From CADEFX01 sp963806735 (lineage in GTDB: Bacteria > Pseudomonadota > Alphaproteobacteria > Rhizobiales > Hyphomicrobiaceae): a stretch of DNA of 64,000 nucleotides. Of this stretch, positions 1 through 9,155 are shown in pieces; within the stretch, counting starts at the first letter, position 1; every line of letters starts with the position of its first letter. Below the pieces are notes generated by a model. That model was not told the DNA's origin, ran no database searches, and saw only the letters and a program-made list of their open reading frames with translations. The position numbers and the translations under genes were made by a program. The stretch covers positions 62,001 through 126,000 of the forward strand of contig CAWEBE010000047.1 of NCBI GenBank assembly GCA_963806735.1. The letters are read 5' to 3'.

Positions 1-1
1 T

Positions 2-178
2 CCCGGCGCTTTCGTGGCCTGCTGTCACTCGGGCGTCACGCTGGCGGCCAACCACGCACTCACCATTGCCCCGATGATTGCAAGAGGCGCGTTGGACCTT
101 GAGCTGGTCGGCGCCTTCAGTGCCAAGAGGTTTGCATGTTCGAGAGAGTTGGCCACCGCCAGCGGCCCGATGTCGTAA
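2..178 (+). CDS. FAD-dependent amino-acid/opine oxidoreductase, C-terminal end (partial)
   Basis: Only the last 58 codons are present; the gene enters from the left edge in frame 2. The visible segment contains 'ACCHSGVTLAANHALTIAPMIA', split here as ACCHSGVTLA and ANHALTIAPM, which matches the C-terminal FAD-binding end of DadA/HcnC-type flavoproteins (a glycine-rich turn followed by a helix next to the flavin). The stop lies 43 bp inside the next gene, so the two are translationally coupled. With the two genes that follow it makes the three-subunit set of HcnABC, opine oxidase or D-hydroxyproline dehydrogenase type enzymes: one amine-oxidising flavoprotein, one small 2Fe-2S subunit and one FAD/BFD subunit. 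The substrate cannot be judged from this fragment. Confidence 0.72.
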   Translation, partial: PGAFVACCHSGVTLAANHALTIAPMIARGALDLELVGAFSAKRFACSRELATASGPMS

Positions 179-432
179 TCTCCGTTGACGGGGTACGTAC
201 GGTTGCAAAGGAGGGTGACACGGTTGCGGCCGCGCTGCTGGCGGCTGGTCTGCTCGCAACGCGCAGGACGCCGGTCTCCGGTGCGCCTCGCGGCCCCTAT
301 TGCATGATGGGTGTGTGCTTCGAGTGCCTGGTGACCATCGATGATGCAGGCAACCGGCAGGCCTGTCTCATTCCTGTTCGCGAAGGCATGCGGATCTCGA
401 CGCAACACGGTCGTCGCGAGGCCGGCCGGTGA
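136..432 (+). CDS. small 2Fe-2S subunit of HcnABC/opine-oxidase-like dehydrogenase
   Basis: A 98-residue protein with the plant-type 2Fe-2S fold used by the small subunit of hydrogen-cyanide synthase, opine oxidase and D-hydroxyproline dehydrogenase. The cluster cysteines are visible in GPYCMMGVCFECLV and in the later QACLIPV, giving the C-x4-C-x2-C plus distal C pattern. The N-terminal half has the beta-grasp start 'DVVISVDGVRTVAKEGDTVA'. It overlaps the preceding flavoprotein by 43 bp, and its stop overlaps the GTG start of the next gene by 4 bp, so the three are one operon. Expected role: passing electrons between the amine-oxidising flavin and the larger FAD subunit. Confidence 0.85.
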   Translation: MFERVGHRQRPDVVISVDGVRTVAKEGDTVAAALLAAGLLATRRTPVSGAPRGPYCMMGVCFECLVTIDDAGNRQACLIPVREGMRISTQHGRREAGR

Positions 433-1850
433 CCGAAGCGGAGGACCTGCAGGAAGACTACGATGTCGTGGTGGTCGGCGCAGGGCCGGCCGGGCTGGCA
501 GCGGCAACGGTCACTGCGCGGGCCGGCCTCACCACGGTCGTGCTCGACGAGAATGCAGCGCCGGGCGGGCAGGTCTGGCGCGGCATCACCACCAGTCCCA
601 TGCCGCGCGGTCACATCCTCGGGAGAGACTACTGGGCGGGCGAGGATATCGTTCGTGCGTTCGAGAGCAGCGGCGCTGGGTATGTGCCTAGCGCTACGGT
701 GTGGAGCCTGTCGCGCGAGCGCGAGATCGGTGTGTCGATCGACGGCACCGTTCGCATAATCACGGCGCAGCGGGTCATTCTGGCGACAGGGGCAATGGAG
801 CGTCCTTTTCCCATTCCGGGGTGGACGCTGCCTGGTGTCATGAGCATCGGCGGGGCGCAGACACTTCTGAAGTCGTCGGGCTTAGTGCCGACCGGGCGCG
901 TGGTGCTGGCGGGCACTGGACCGCTGCTGTGGTTGTTCGCCCAACAGATGCTCGACGCGGGCGGCCGCATCCACGCCATTCTGGATACCTCGGAGCCTAC
1001 GGGGCGCCGGCCGGTGCTGGCTCATGCTACACGGTTTGCGATGTCGCCCTATTTGCGGAAGGGGTTGAAACTGCTGGCGGGCGTACGCCGGCGCGTGCGT
1101 GTGCTCAGCGGCATCATCGGGCTAGCGGCGCTGGGCAAGGACAGACTCGAGGCGGTGGCGTTTCAACGCAGCCGAGAGGGTCGCGCGCGCATGCCTGCGG
1201 ACATGCTGCTACTGCATCAGGGCGTGGTGCCGAACGTCAATCTCGCCATGGCGGCCGGAGTGGAGCATAGCTGGGAGGATCAGCAGCTCTGCTTTGTACC
1301 GGTTGTCGATCGCCACGGTGCGACGTCGCTCGACGGCATTGCGATTGCCGGTGACGGCGCAGGAATCGCCGGCGCTGAAGCCGCGGTAGAGCGCGGCCGC
1401 ATCGCCGGCCTTGCCGCAGTGCGTGCGCTGTCGCCGAACGCGGCGAGGGACAGCCAAGAAGACGCCGCGCGCCGCACGCTGGCGAGATACGAAGGGGCGC
1501 GGGCGTTCCTCGACCGGCTGTATCGGCCGGGGAAACAGTTTCGCATCCCGTCCGGCGATACCATCGTATGCCGCTGCGAGGAGGTGACCGCGCAGCAAAT
1601 CACTGAAGCCGTGCGCATCGGTTGCACCGGGCCGAACCAGTTGAAGGCGTTCCTGCGCTGCGGCATGGGGCCGTGCCAAGGGCGGCTGTGCGGGTTGACG
1701 GTCACGGAGCTGATCGCGAACGCGCGCGGCGTTACGCCCGCGGAAGTCGGCCACTATCGTCTCAGGCCACCGGTGAAGCCGATTACGCTGTCGGAGCTTG
1801 CCGGTTTGCCGAAACCCGATGCGGCGGTGGCCGCCGTCGTGCGCACGTAG
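429..1850 (+). CDS. FAD/NAD(P)-binding oxidoreductase with C-terminal BFD-type 2Fe-2S domain (HcnB/OoxA-like)
   Basis: 473 residues from a GTG start inside the GTGA overlap with the upstream gene. The N-terminus has the Rossmann FAD motif VVVGAGPAGLAAAT and ends its first strand with a conserved Asp (VVLDEN). A second GxGP motif (VLAGTGPLLWLFA) lies near residue 160. The C-terminal region carries a BFD-like cluster site: CRCEEVT followed by FLRCGMGPCQGRLCG, so four cysteines can hold a 2Fe-2S cluster. This order is that of HcnB, OoxA and the alpha subunit of D-hydroxyproline dehydrogenase. It probably accepts electrons from the small 2Fe-2S subunit. The substrate is unknown, although neighbouring N-methyl-amine and epimerase genes suggest amino-acid or opine breakdown. 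Confidence 0.85.
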   Translation: MTEAEDLQEDYDVVVVGAGPAGLAAATVTARAGLTTVVLDENAAPGGQVWRGITTSPMPRGHILGRDYWAGEDIVRAFESSGAGYVPSATVWSLSREREIGVSIDGTVRIITAQRVILATGAMERPFPIPGWTLPGVMSIGGAQTLLKSSGLVPTGRVVLAGTGPLLWLFAQQMLDAGGRIHAILDTSEPTGRRPVLAHATRFAMSPYLRKGLKLLAGVRRRVRVLSGIIGLAALGKDRLEAVAFQRSREGRARMPADMLLLHQGVVPNVNLAMAAGVEHSWEDQQLCFVPVVDRHGATSLDGIAIAGDGAGIAGAEAAVERGRIAGLAAVRALSPNAARDSQEDAARRTLARYEGARAFLDRLYRPGKQFRIPSGDTIVCRCEEVTAQQITEAVRIGCTGPNQLKAFLRCGMGPCQGRLCGLTVTELIANARGVTPAEVGHYRLRPPVKPITLSELAGLPKPDAAVAAVVRT

Positions 1851-1877
1851 CGAGGTCATTCAAACGGAGGCACAGAG

Positions 1878-2633
1878 ATGCGGGACTATCTGGCGTGGCG
1901 GCTGGCATTCGGCGTGACCACGCCGTCGACCAATACGGTGGTGCAGCCCGAGTACGACGATATGCGTCCGCCAGGCGTCACCAATCATCTCGGGCGCATG
2001 ATGATTCCCGACATGCCGGTCCGGTCCGACGAGGATTTCGGCGCCATGGTGGATCTCATCGACAAAGCGCTCGAGCCAGCCGTCGAGCAGGTGGTGAGCG
2101 CCAAGCCCAATGCCTTCATCCTCGGCATCTCGGCGCTGGCTGTGTGGGGTGGCACGTTAGAGTGGGGCGAAGAGCTGAAACGTCGCATCCGCAAGGTGGC
2201 GGGCTTCGATATTCCAGTCGCCATTGCCACCGATGCCGTGTTCGAGGCGCTGAAATTGCACGGCGTCAAGCGCAGGATCGCGATCTTCGAGCCGTATTTT
2301 CCGGCCATCGAGCCCAAGATGATCGGCGTGTTCGGCGCCAAGGGCTATGAGGTCGTGCGCTACAACCACATGCGCGGCGCCAACCCGACCAGCTATTCGG
2401 TGCTGACAGCACAGGACATGATCCGCGCAATCAAAGCTATCGATGGACCCGATGTGGAGGCGATCGTGCAGTTTGGAGCCAATCTACCTTTCGCGCGGCT
2501 GGCTGACGAGGCCGAGCGCTGGCTCGACAAGCCCGTGATCGGGATCAATGTTGCAACCTACTGGCACGCGCTGCGCATGAACGGGATCAACGACAAGCTG
2601 TATGGGTTCACGCAGCTGTTTTCGAAGTTCTGA
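1878..2633 (+). CDS. Asp/Glu racemase-fold protein (maleate isomerase/arylmalonate decarboxylase-like), cysteine-free
   Basis: 251 residues, preceded by a good ribosome site (ACGGAGG, 8-9 bases upstream). The start (FGVTTPSTNTVVQPEYDDM) matches the opening strand of the maleate cis-trans isomerase/arylmalonate decarboxylase branch of the Asp/Glu racemase superfamily. In those enzymes one or two cysteines in two loops do the chemistry. Here the corresponding loops read GISALAVWGG and QFGANLP, with Ala or Gly where Cys would be expected, and the whole protein contains no cysteine. It either uses different chemistry or no longer catalyses this reaction. It lies 27 bp after the oxidoreductase operon on the same strand and converges with the next gene, 2 bp between stops. 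Confidence 0.75.
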   Translation: MRDYLAWRLAFGVTTPSTNTVVQPEYDDMRPPGVTNHLGRMMIPDMPVRSDEDFGAMVDLIDKALEPAVEQVVSAKPNAFILGISALAVWGGTLEWGEELKRRIRKVAGFDIPVAIATDAVFEALKLHGVKRRIAIFEPYFPAIEPKMIGVFGAKGYEVVRYNHMRGANPTSYSVLTAQDMIRAIKAIDGPDVEAIVQFGANLPFARLADEAERWLDKPVIGINVATYWHALRMNGINDKLYGFTQLFSKF

Positions 2634-2635
2634 GG

Positions 2636-5107
2636 CTACATCCGTGTGCGGTCGGCCTTGGGGTCGTAGAGCGCCTTGAGGCTGGCCTTGGCGGGCACAC
2701 GGTCGCCGGCGATCTCGATCTCGAAGCGCGAAGCCAGGAGCTCATCCGCACTCTCGCCGGGCGCGCATTTCACGTAGCCCAGCCCCACTGCCGCGCCGAG
2801 GTAATGGCCGTAGGCGCCGGACGTCAGATAGCCGGCGACGACGCCGTCGCGCCAGATCGGCTCGTTGTGGTAGAGCAGCGGCCCTGGATCCTCGAGCAGG
2901 AACTGCACGAGACGGGATCTGACGCCCTCCTGCTTGCGGCGCTGCACCGCCTCGCGGCCGATGAAGTCGCCGAAGCGGCCGGCCGTCTTGTCGACCTTCA
3001 CCGCAAACCCCAATCCGGCTTCCAACACGTGGTCGGCGTGACCGATATCGTGTCCCATGTGCCGGTAGGCCTTCTCGGTGCGGCAGCTATCGATGGCGTG
3101 CATGCCGGCGAGCCGGAGCCCGACGTCGGCGCCGCGCGCCGCGAGGGTGTCGAAGACGTGCCGTGCCATGTCGGTTGCGACGTAGATCTCCCAGCCGAGC
3201 TCGCCGACGTAGGTGACGCGATGCGCGCGCGCCAGTCCCATGCCGATCTCGACTATTTTGGCTGTGGCGAAGGGGAATGCAGGGTTGGACAGATCGACAT
3301 TGACGAGCGGCTGCAGAAGCTCGCGGGACTTGGGTCCCATTATGGCGAGACAGGCTTCACCGCTCGTCACATCGGTAGTGATGCAACGCGCATCCTCTGG
3401 AATATGTTGTTTGAGCCAAGCGAGGTCGCGCGGCACCGTGCCGGATGAGGTGACGACGAGGAACTCGGTTTCCGATAGCCGCGTGACGGTGAGATCGGCC
3501 TCGATACCGCCGTTGCGGTTCAGCCATTGCGTGTAGACGATGCGTCCCATGTCCACCGCGACATCGTTGGCGCAGATTTTCTGCAGCACCGCCTCGGCAT
3601 CGGGACCTTCGACATGAATCTTGCCGAACGGCGTCATGTCGAACAGGGCGACTCCGGTGCGCACGGCCTTGTGCTCGGCGGCGGCATAGTCGAACCAGTT
3701 CTGGCGCTTCCAGCTATAGCGATACTCCGGCCTCTCACCGCGTGCGCGGGCCTCCGCGGGCAGAAACCAGAACGGGCGCTCCCAACCAGCGGCCTCGCCG
3801 AAGCAGGCGCCGTGCGCTTCCAGCCGTTCGTGCAAGGGCGAATGGCGCACACCGCGGGCGGAGGCGTAGTGCCGATACGGAAAGTGATCGGCATAAAGCA
3901 GGCCGAGCGTTTCGCTGACGCGATTGACGAGGTAGGTCTTGTTGCCCTGGAAGGGAAACATGCGGCGGATGTCGACGCCCATTAGATCCATGGTCGGCTC
4001 GCCGGTGTGCATCCACTCGGCCAGCGCCTTGCCGGCGCCGCCTGCGGACTGGATGCCGATGGAGTTGAAGCCGGCAGCGACGAAGAAGTTTTTCAGCTCC
4101 GGCGCTTCGCCCAACAGATAGCGGTCGTCCGGTGTGAAGCCTTCGGGACCGTTGAAGAAGGTGTGGATGCCGGTACGCGCCAGGATCGGCAGACGCGCCA
4201 TGGCCTGCTCCAGCTGAGGCGCGATGTGGTCCCAGTCGTCAGGCAGGGTGAGGAACTCGGCGTCCTCGGGTACGCTATCGATGCCCCATGGCTTGGCCGT
4301 GGGCTCGAAGAAGCCGACCAGCAGCTTGCCCGCATCCTCCTTGGCGTAAGCGCACTCGTCGGGCACGCGCAGCACCGGCAAATTGCGCGGAATCTCGGGG
4401 TTTGCATCGGTGACGACGTAGAAGTGCTCGCAGGCCATCAGTGGCACATTGACGCCGGCCATGCGCCCGATCTCGCGACCCCACAGGCCAGCGCAGTTGA
4501 CGACATAGTCCGCACCGATGCTGCCCTTGTCGGTGGTCACGCCCGTGGCTCGGCCTTTCTCCCGCAGGATGCCGGTGACCTTGGTGTTCTCGAAGATGCG
4601 CACACCAGACAGGCGCGCGCCCTTGGCGAGCGCCTGGGCGATGTTGGCCGGGTCGGCCTGGCCGTCGCTGGGAATGAAGATGCCACCAACGACATCCTTG
4701 AGGTCGATCAGCGGGTGGCGCTCGCGCGCCTCCTGCGGGGTGAGCACATGCACGTCGAGGCCGAACGGCTTGGCCATGGAGGCTTGGCGCTTGAGCTCCT
4801 CGAAGCGTTCCTCCGTCAGTGCGATGGAGACGGAGCCGTTCTGCCGGAAGCCGGTGGCGAGTCCGGTCTCGGCTTCCAGCTTCGTGTAGAGGCCGGCGGT
4901 GTACTTGGCGAGCAAGGTGAGCGTCAGGGTGGCGCGCAACTGGCCGATGAGGCCGGCCGCGTGCCACGTGGTTCCGGAGGTGAGCCGCTTGCGCTCCAGC
5001 AGTACCACGTCGGTCCAGCCGAGCTTGGCCAGATGATAGGCCACCGAACACCCGACCACGCCGCCTCCGATAATGACGGCTCTGGCATGTCGCGGCAGAT
5101 CGGTCAT
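2636..5107 (-). CDS. dimethylglycine/sarcosine dehydrogenase-like FAD and GcvT-domain protein
   Basis: About 823 residues. The start is placed at MTDLPRHARAVIIGGG rather than an upstream in-frame ATG (5191), because the FAD motif IIGGGVVGCSVAYHLAKLG should begin within the first residues. The motif TSGTTWHAAGL contains the histidine that covalently holds FAD in dimethylglycine and sarcosine dehydrogenases. The second half (from about residue 430) is a GcvT/aminomethyltransferase domain that binds tetrahydrofolate and captures the formaldehyde unit released by demethylation. Length and domain order match the family. Expected reaction: oxidative N-demethylation of a methylated amine with transfer to folate. 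The exact substrate (dimethylglycine, sarcosine or another) is not decided by sequence. It is divergent from the isomerase-like gene at 5248. Confidence 0.88.
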   Translation of the reverse strand: MTDLPRHARAVIIGGGVVGCSVAYHLAKLGWTDVVLLERKRLTSGTTWHAAGLIGQLRATLTLTLLAKYTAGLYTKLEAETGLATGFRQNGSVSIALTEERFEELKRQASMAKPFGLDVHVLTPQEARERHPLIDLKDVVGGIFIPSDGQADPANIAQALAKGARLSGVRIFENTKVTGILREKGRATGVTTDKGSIGADYVVNCAGLWGREIGRMAGVNVPLMACEHFYVVTDANPEIPRNLPVLRVPDECAYAKEDAGKLLVGFFEPTAKPWGIDSVPEDAEFLTLPDDWDHIAPQLEQAMARLPILARTGIHTFFNGPEGFTPDDRYLLGEAPELKNFFVAAGFNSIGIQSAGGAGKALAEWMHTGEPTMDLMGVDIRRMFPFQGNKTYLVNRVSETLGLLYADHFPYRHYASARGVRHSPLHERLEAHGACFGEAAGWERPFWFLPAEARARGERPEYRYSWKRQNWFDYAAAEHKAVRTGVALFDMTPFGKIHVEGPDAEAVLQKICANDVAVDMGRIVYTQWLNRNGGIEADLTVTRLSETEFLVVTSSGTVPRDLAWLKQHIPEDARCITTDVTSGEACLAIMGPKSRELLQPLVNVDLSNPAFPFATAKIVEIGMGLARAHRVTYVGELGWEIYVATDMARHVFDTLAARGADVGLRLAGMHAIDSCRTEKAYRHMGHDIGHADHVLEAGLGFAVKVDKTAGRFGDFIGREAVQRRKQEGVRSRLVQFLLEDPGPLLYHNEPIWRDGVVAGYLTSGAYGHYLGAAVGLGYVKCAPGESADELLASRFEIEIAGDRVPAKASLKALYDPKADRTRM

Positions 5108-5247
5108 GGCGGCGGGGTCCGTGCTGTTTGGTGTGGTGGCGACAGATGCAGACCGTCGGTCAACGGCTCGGTGATTGCAAGTGCCGCGCATCTATGGGGA
5201 TGATAGATGCAAGCGATGGCAAGCAGATGCCGCAAGCGAGGGAGGTG

Positions 5248-6105
5248 ATGGTGGCCCATACCCAACACACGATCTCGGTCATTACCGACGAGGTGTCGCC
5301 GCGGTTGGAGGACGGCATCGCTTTTGCCGTTGCGGAAGGGCTGACGACGGTCGATGTGCGCTCCATCGGTGGCGTCAATTTCCTGTCGCTCGATCGCGCA
5401 GAGCAGGAGAGGGCGGCGCGGCAGATCAAGGAGGCCGGTCTCAAGGTTGGCTGCCTGGCGACGCCGATCTTCAAGTGGCCGGCACCGGGCAAGGCCGTCG
5501 CGAGTGCGGGAGACCAGTTCGGCTTCGACCGCAAGGGTCGCTCCGACGACGACATTTATCGCGATGCCTTCGAGGCTGCGGCCCTGCTCGGCACGCGCGA
5601 CCTGCGCATCTTCACACTACTGACGTATGACGGCTTCGCGCTCAAAGACCTGCAACCCGAGCTCCAGAAGCTGCTGAGGCTAGCCGAGCGTTACGATGCC
5701 GTGCTGCACGTGGAGAACGAGCCGGTGTGCAATGCCATGTCGGTGGCGGATCTCGTCGATCTTATGCAGGCCTGGAAGCATGCGCGGCTGCGCGCGCTGC
5801 TCGATATCGGCAACGCCTGGTGGATCGGCAGGCCGCCCACCGAGGATGATCTGGTCGCGGTGATGCCGTACGTGAGCCAGATGCACATCAAGGACTACAG
5901 CGTGGAGAGCAAGCGTCCGGTTGCGCTGGGCGAGGGAACCATTCCCTACGACCGTTTGCTGCGCACCTGCCTGGGAGCGCTCGACAGCCGCGCTATTACG
6001 CTGACGATCGAGACGCACGTGCCCGGCGATCCGGCCAATGCGACGCGCAAGTCGCTGGCGGCTCTACGCGGCCATCTGAAGCAGATTGGGCGTGCTGGGC
6101 GTTGA
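5248..6105 (+). CDS. sugar phosphate isomerase/epimerase-like TIM-barrel protein
   Basis: 285 residues of AP-endonuclease-2/xylose-isomerase-like TIM barrel. Features seen: an N-terminal strand with TISVITDEVS, a metal-ligand segment VLHVENEPVCN, then LLDIGNAWWIG, MHIKDYS and TIETHVPGD, which carry the Glu, Asp and His residues that bind the divalent metal in this fold. The start is uncertain: GGAGGTGAT at 5241-5249 is a near-perfect Shine-Dalgarno that overlaps the ATG at 5248, so the GTG at 5251 has better spacing. Upstream in-frame ATGs down to 5128 would place the start inside the divergent promoter. Substrate unknown. It may belong to the catabolic set around it. Confidence 0.75.
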   Translation: MVAHTQHTISVITDEVSPRLEDGIAFAVAEGLTTVDVRSIGGVNFLSLDRAEQERAARQIKEAGLKVGCLATPIFKWPAPGKAVASAGDQFGFDRKGRSDDDIYRDAFEAAALLGTRDLRIFTLLTYDGFALKDLQPELQKLLRLAERYDAVLHVENEPVCNAMSVADLVDLMQAWKHARLRALLDIGNAWWIGRPPTEDDLVAVMPYVSQMHIKDYSVESKRPVALGEGTIPYDRLLRTCLGALDSRAITLTIETHVPGDPANATRKSLAALRGHLKQIGRAGR

Positions 6106-6205
6106 CGACGGTGGATCAGGCCTTGCACCTCGATGTGGCCGGTAGACGGCCTGCGCCCGGCCCGCTAATGGTGCGCTCCGAAAGAGATAATCAGAGGGTC
6201 GAGCC

Positions 6206-8221
6206 ATGAGCAGCGCAGCGGCGAAACCGGCGGCGTCCCTGACGGCATCGCACAGGGACATGGCCAATGCCATCCGCGCGCTGGCCATGGACGGGGTGGA
6301 GAAGGCGAAATCCGGTCATCCGGGGATGCCCATGGGCATGGCCGACGTAGCCACCGTGCTGTTTTCCCGGTTCCTCAAGTTCGATGCGGCCGACCCGGCG
6401 TGGCCTGATCGTGATCGCTTCGTGCTGTCGGCCGGACACGGCTCGATGCTGCTGTATTCGCTTCTGTACCTGACCGGAACCATCGGCATGCCGGTGAGCG
6501 AGTTGAAGAGCTTCCGTCAGCTCGGCTCCAAGACGGCAGGTCATCCCGAGCACGGCCATGCTCCAGGGATCGAGACCACGACGGGGCCGCTGGGGCAGGG
6601 GCTGGGCAACGCGGTCGGCATGGCGCTGGCGGAACGGTTGCTCAATGCGCGGCTCGGCTCCGGCATCGTCGATCATCATACGTGGTGCATCGTCGGCGAC
6701 GGCGATCTCATGGAGGGTATTAGCCACGAGGCGATCTCACTCGCAGGGCATCTGGGGCTCGGCAAGCTGATCGTGCTGTTCGATGACAACTCCATTTCGA
6801 TCGACGGCCCGACTAATCTTGCGGTCAGCGACGATCAGGTGGCGCGCTTCAAGGCTTGTGGCTGGAACGCGGTGCGCGTCGACGGGCACGATCCGGAGGC
6901 CATCGCGGCGGCGATGGAAACGGCAAAGAAGCAGCCGGACAAGCCCTGGCTGATCGCCTGCAAGACCATCATCGGCTATGGCGCGCCCAAGAAGCAGGGT
7001 ACGGCGTCGACCCACGGCGAGCCGCTGGGCGCCGAAGAGATCAAGGGCGCGCGCGAGAAGCTCGGTTGGAGCAGCGAGCCGTTCGAGGTACCTGAGGCCA
7101 TTCTGACGTCATGGCGCTCTGTTGGGACGCGCGGACGCGCGGAGCACGCAGCCTGGAATGGGCGGCTGGCCAAGCTCGACGCCAAGACCAAGTCGGCGTT
7201 TCAGGATGCGGGCGACGCCGCGATCATGGCCGAGATGGCCAAAGCTGTGAGTGCAGCCAAGCAGGCGTTCGCGGCCGACCAGACGAAACGCGCGACGCGC
7301 GTGTGGTCGCAGCTCGCGCTCGAGCATCTGGTGCCGGCCGTGCCGGGGCTCATCGGCGGCTCGGCGGACCTCACGGGCTCCAACGGCACCCGTACCAAGC
7401 AGCATACGCCGGTCAAGCGCGGAGAATTCAAGGGCAACTACGTGCACTACGGCGTGCGCGAGCACGGCATGGCAGCCGCCATGAACGGCATGGCGCTGCA
7501 CGGTGGTCTCATTCCGTATGGCGGCACGTTCCTGGTCTTCACCGACTATTGCCGGCCAGCGATCCGCCTGTCCGCGTTGATGCGGCAGCGGGTGATCTAT
7601 GTCATGACGCACGACAGCATCGGCCTCGGCGAGGACGGGCCGACGCACCAACCGGTCGAGCACTTGTCCGCGCTGCGGGCGATGCCGAACCTGAATGTGT
7701 TTCGCCCGGCGGACGGTGTGGAGACGGCCGAGTGCTGGGAGCTGGCGCTGCAAGCCAGCACGCGTCCATCGATCCTGGCGCTGACGCGGCAGGCGGTGCC
7801 GAACCTGCGCACGGCACCTTCCAGCGATAATCTGTGCGCCAAAGGCGCGTATGTGCTGGAGGAGGCGAATGGCAAGCGCGCGGTGACGCTGATCGCGACC
7901 GGCTCCGAAGTTGGCCTTGCTGTATCGGCGGCGGAAGCACTGGAGAAGGATGGCGTCGCCGCAGCGGTGGTGTCGATGCCGAGCTTCGAGCTATTCCGCG
8001 AGCAGGCAGACGCCTATCGTAGCGGCGTGCTCGGCGAGGCGCCGCGTATCGCCATCGAGGCGGCGGTGCAGCAGAGCTGGAACGAGTGGCTGCGTCCGGG
8101 CGATGCGTTCGTCGGCCTGTCGGATTTCGGCGCATCGGCGCCGGGCCCGAAAGTGTACGAGCACTTCGGTTTGACGGCCGAGGGCATCGCCGCCAAGGCG
8201 CGCAAGCTGGTGAAGCAGTAG
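6206..8221 (+). CDS. tkt: transketolase
   Basis: 671 residues, the usual bacterial transketolase length. It contains the early GHPGMPMGMAD segment, the thiamine diphosphate motif GDGDLMEGIS...NSISIDG, the central GSADLTGSN segment and the pyrimidine-domain residues REHGMAAAMNGMALHGG. It moves two-carbon ketol units between sugar phosphates in the non-oxidative pentose phosphate or Calvin cycle. An AGAGGG ribosome site lies 6 bases before the ATG. No cbb or rpe/tal genes are adjacent, so nothing nearby decides between a general and a specialised role. It follows the isomerase-like gene by 100 bp in the same direction. Confidence 0.95.
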   Translation: MSSAAAKPAASLTASHRDMANAIRALAMDGVEKAKSGHPGMPMGMADVATVLFSRFLKFDAADPAWPDRDRFVLSAGHGSMLLYSLLYLTGTIGMPVSELKSFRQLGSKTAGHPEHGHAPGIETTTGPLGQGLGNAVGMALAERLLNARLGSGIVDHHTWCIVGDGDLMEGISHEAISLAGHLGLGKLIVLFDDNSISIDGPTNLAVSDDQVARFKACGWNAVRVDGHDPEAIAAAMETAKKQPDKPWLIACKTIIGYGAPKKQGTASTHGEPLGAEEIKGAREKLGWSSEPFEVPEAILTSWRSVGTRGRAEHAAWNGRLAKLDAKTKSAFQDAGDAAIMAEMAKAVSAAKQAFAADQTKRATRVWSQLALEHLVPAVPGLIGGSADLTGSNGTRTKQHTPVKRGEFKGNYVHYGVREHGMAAAMNGMALHGGLIPYGGTFLVFTDYCRPAIRLSALMRQRVIYVMTHDSIGLGEDGPTHQPVEHLSALRAMPNLNVFRPADGVETAECWELALQASTRPSILALTRQAVPNLRTAPSSDNLCAKGAYVLEEANGKRAVTLIATGSEVGLAVSAAEALEKDGVAAAVVSMPSFELFREQADAYRSGVLGEAPRIAIEAAVQQSWNEWLRPGDAFVGLSDFGASAPGPKVYEHFGLTAEGIAAKARKLVKQ

Positions 8222-8227
8222 AGAACG

Positions 8228-9106
8228 CTAATTTGCGTCCGGCCAAAGCGTTAATACGGCGGAGCCGTCCAGCTCGCTCTTGCCCTGTGCATTGAGCAGG
8301 CGGAACAGAGTCAGTGCCTGGCCGGCCATCGGTAGCGGCAGATGTTTGGACTTGGCCGCGTCATTCAACATCTCGAGGTCTTTAAGCACCTGGCGGGCGT
8401 AGCCGCGCGGTGCGAAGTCGCGCGCAATCATGCGCTGGAAGAGAACAGGCAGCAGGTTGGAGCCGGCGTGACCCTGGGCCAACGCCTCTGGCACCTTGGC
8501 GGCATCGATGCCGTAAGCCTCGGCGATACGCAGGGCCTCGGCGATGACGCAGTAGTTAGTCAACACCAGCGCCTGATTGACGAGCTTGGTCGCTTGGCCG
8601 GCGCCGATGCCGCCCATGCGCGTAACGCGGCCGAGATGCAACAGCACGGGCAGGGATTTGCCGATCGTATCCGCCGATCCGCCGGCCATGATTGCCAGCG
8701 TTCCGGTTTCCGCTGCACCGGGACCTCCGGATACGGGTGCGTCGATGAAGGCCATGCCGGTCTTGTCGGCGAGCACGGCGGCCAGTCGTTTCGTCGTGTC
8801 GATGTCGGCGGTCAAGTGATCGACCAGGATCTTGCCGTCGAGGCGCCCGGTGCCGGCGATGCCGTCCTTGCCCTCGATGACCTCTTCGAGGTTCTTGGTT
8901 GCGGTCAGGCTCGTGAGCACGATGTCACTTTGACGTGCCACGTCGGTGGGTGATGAGGCGGCGGCGGCACCGAGCTTTACGGCAGCATCGACTTTCTCGT
9001 TCATAACATCGAAGCCGATCACCTGATGGCCTGTTGCAATCAGCCGGCGCGCGAAGCCGGCGCCCATGAGGCCGAGGCCGATGAGGCCGACGACAGGTTT
9101 TGCCAT
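8228..9106 (-). CDS. NAD(P)-dependent beta-hydroxyacid dehydrogenase (3-hydroxyisobutyrate dehydrogenase family)
   Basis: 292 residues from MAKPVVGLIGLGLMG, with a GGGAGAGGA ribosome site just upstream; longer in-frame starts up to 9268 have no support. The dinucleotide motif GLIGLGLMGAGFARRL, the substrate motif FIDAPVSGGPGAAETG and the catalytic lysine helix TKLVNQALVLTNY are those of 3-hydroxyisobutyrate dehydrogenase, tartronate semialdehyde reductase and relatives. It oxidises or reduces a short beta-hydroxyacid. A second, clearly separate member of this family lies at 29715-30608. It converges with tkt (6 bp between stops) and is followed upstream by the broken dipeptide epimerase. Confidence 0.88.
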   Translation of the reverse strand: MAKPVVGLIGLGLMGAGFARRLIATGHQVIGFDVMNEKVDAAVKLGAAAASSPTDVARQSDIVLTSLTATKNLEEVIEGKDGIAGTGRLDGKILVDHLTADIDTTKRLAAVLADKTGMAFIDAPVSGGPGAAETGTLAIMAGGSADTIGKSLPVLLHLGRVTRMGGIGAGQATKLVNQALVLTNYCVIAEALRIAEAYGIDAAKVPEALAQGHAGSNLLPVLFQRMIARDFAPRGYARQVLKDLEMLNDAAKSKHLPLPMAGQALTLFRLLNAQGKSELDGSAVLTLWPDAN

Positions 9107-9155
9107 GATGCGTGTCCTCTCCCGAATTGAGCGGGCCTTGCGAGCCGGCGAGCCT

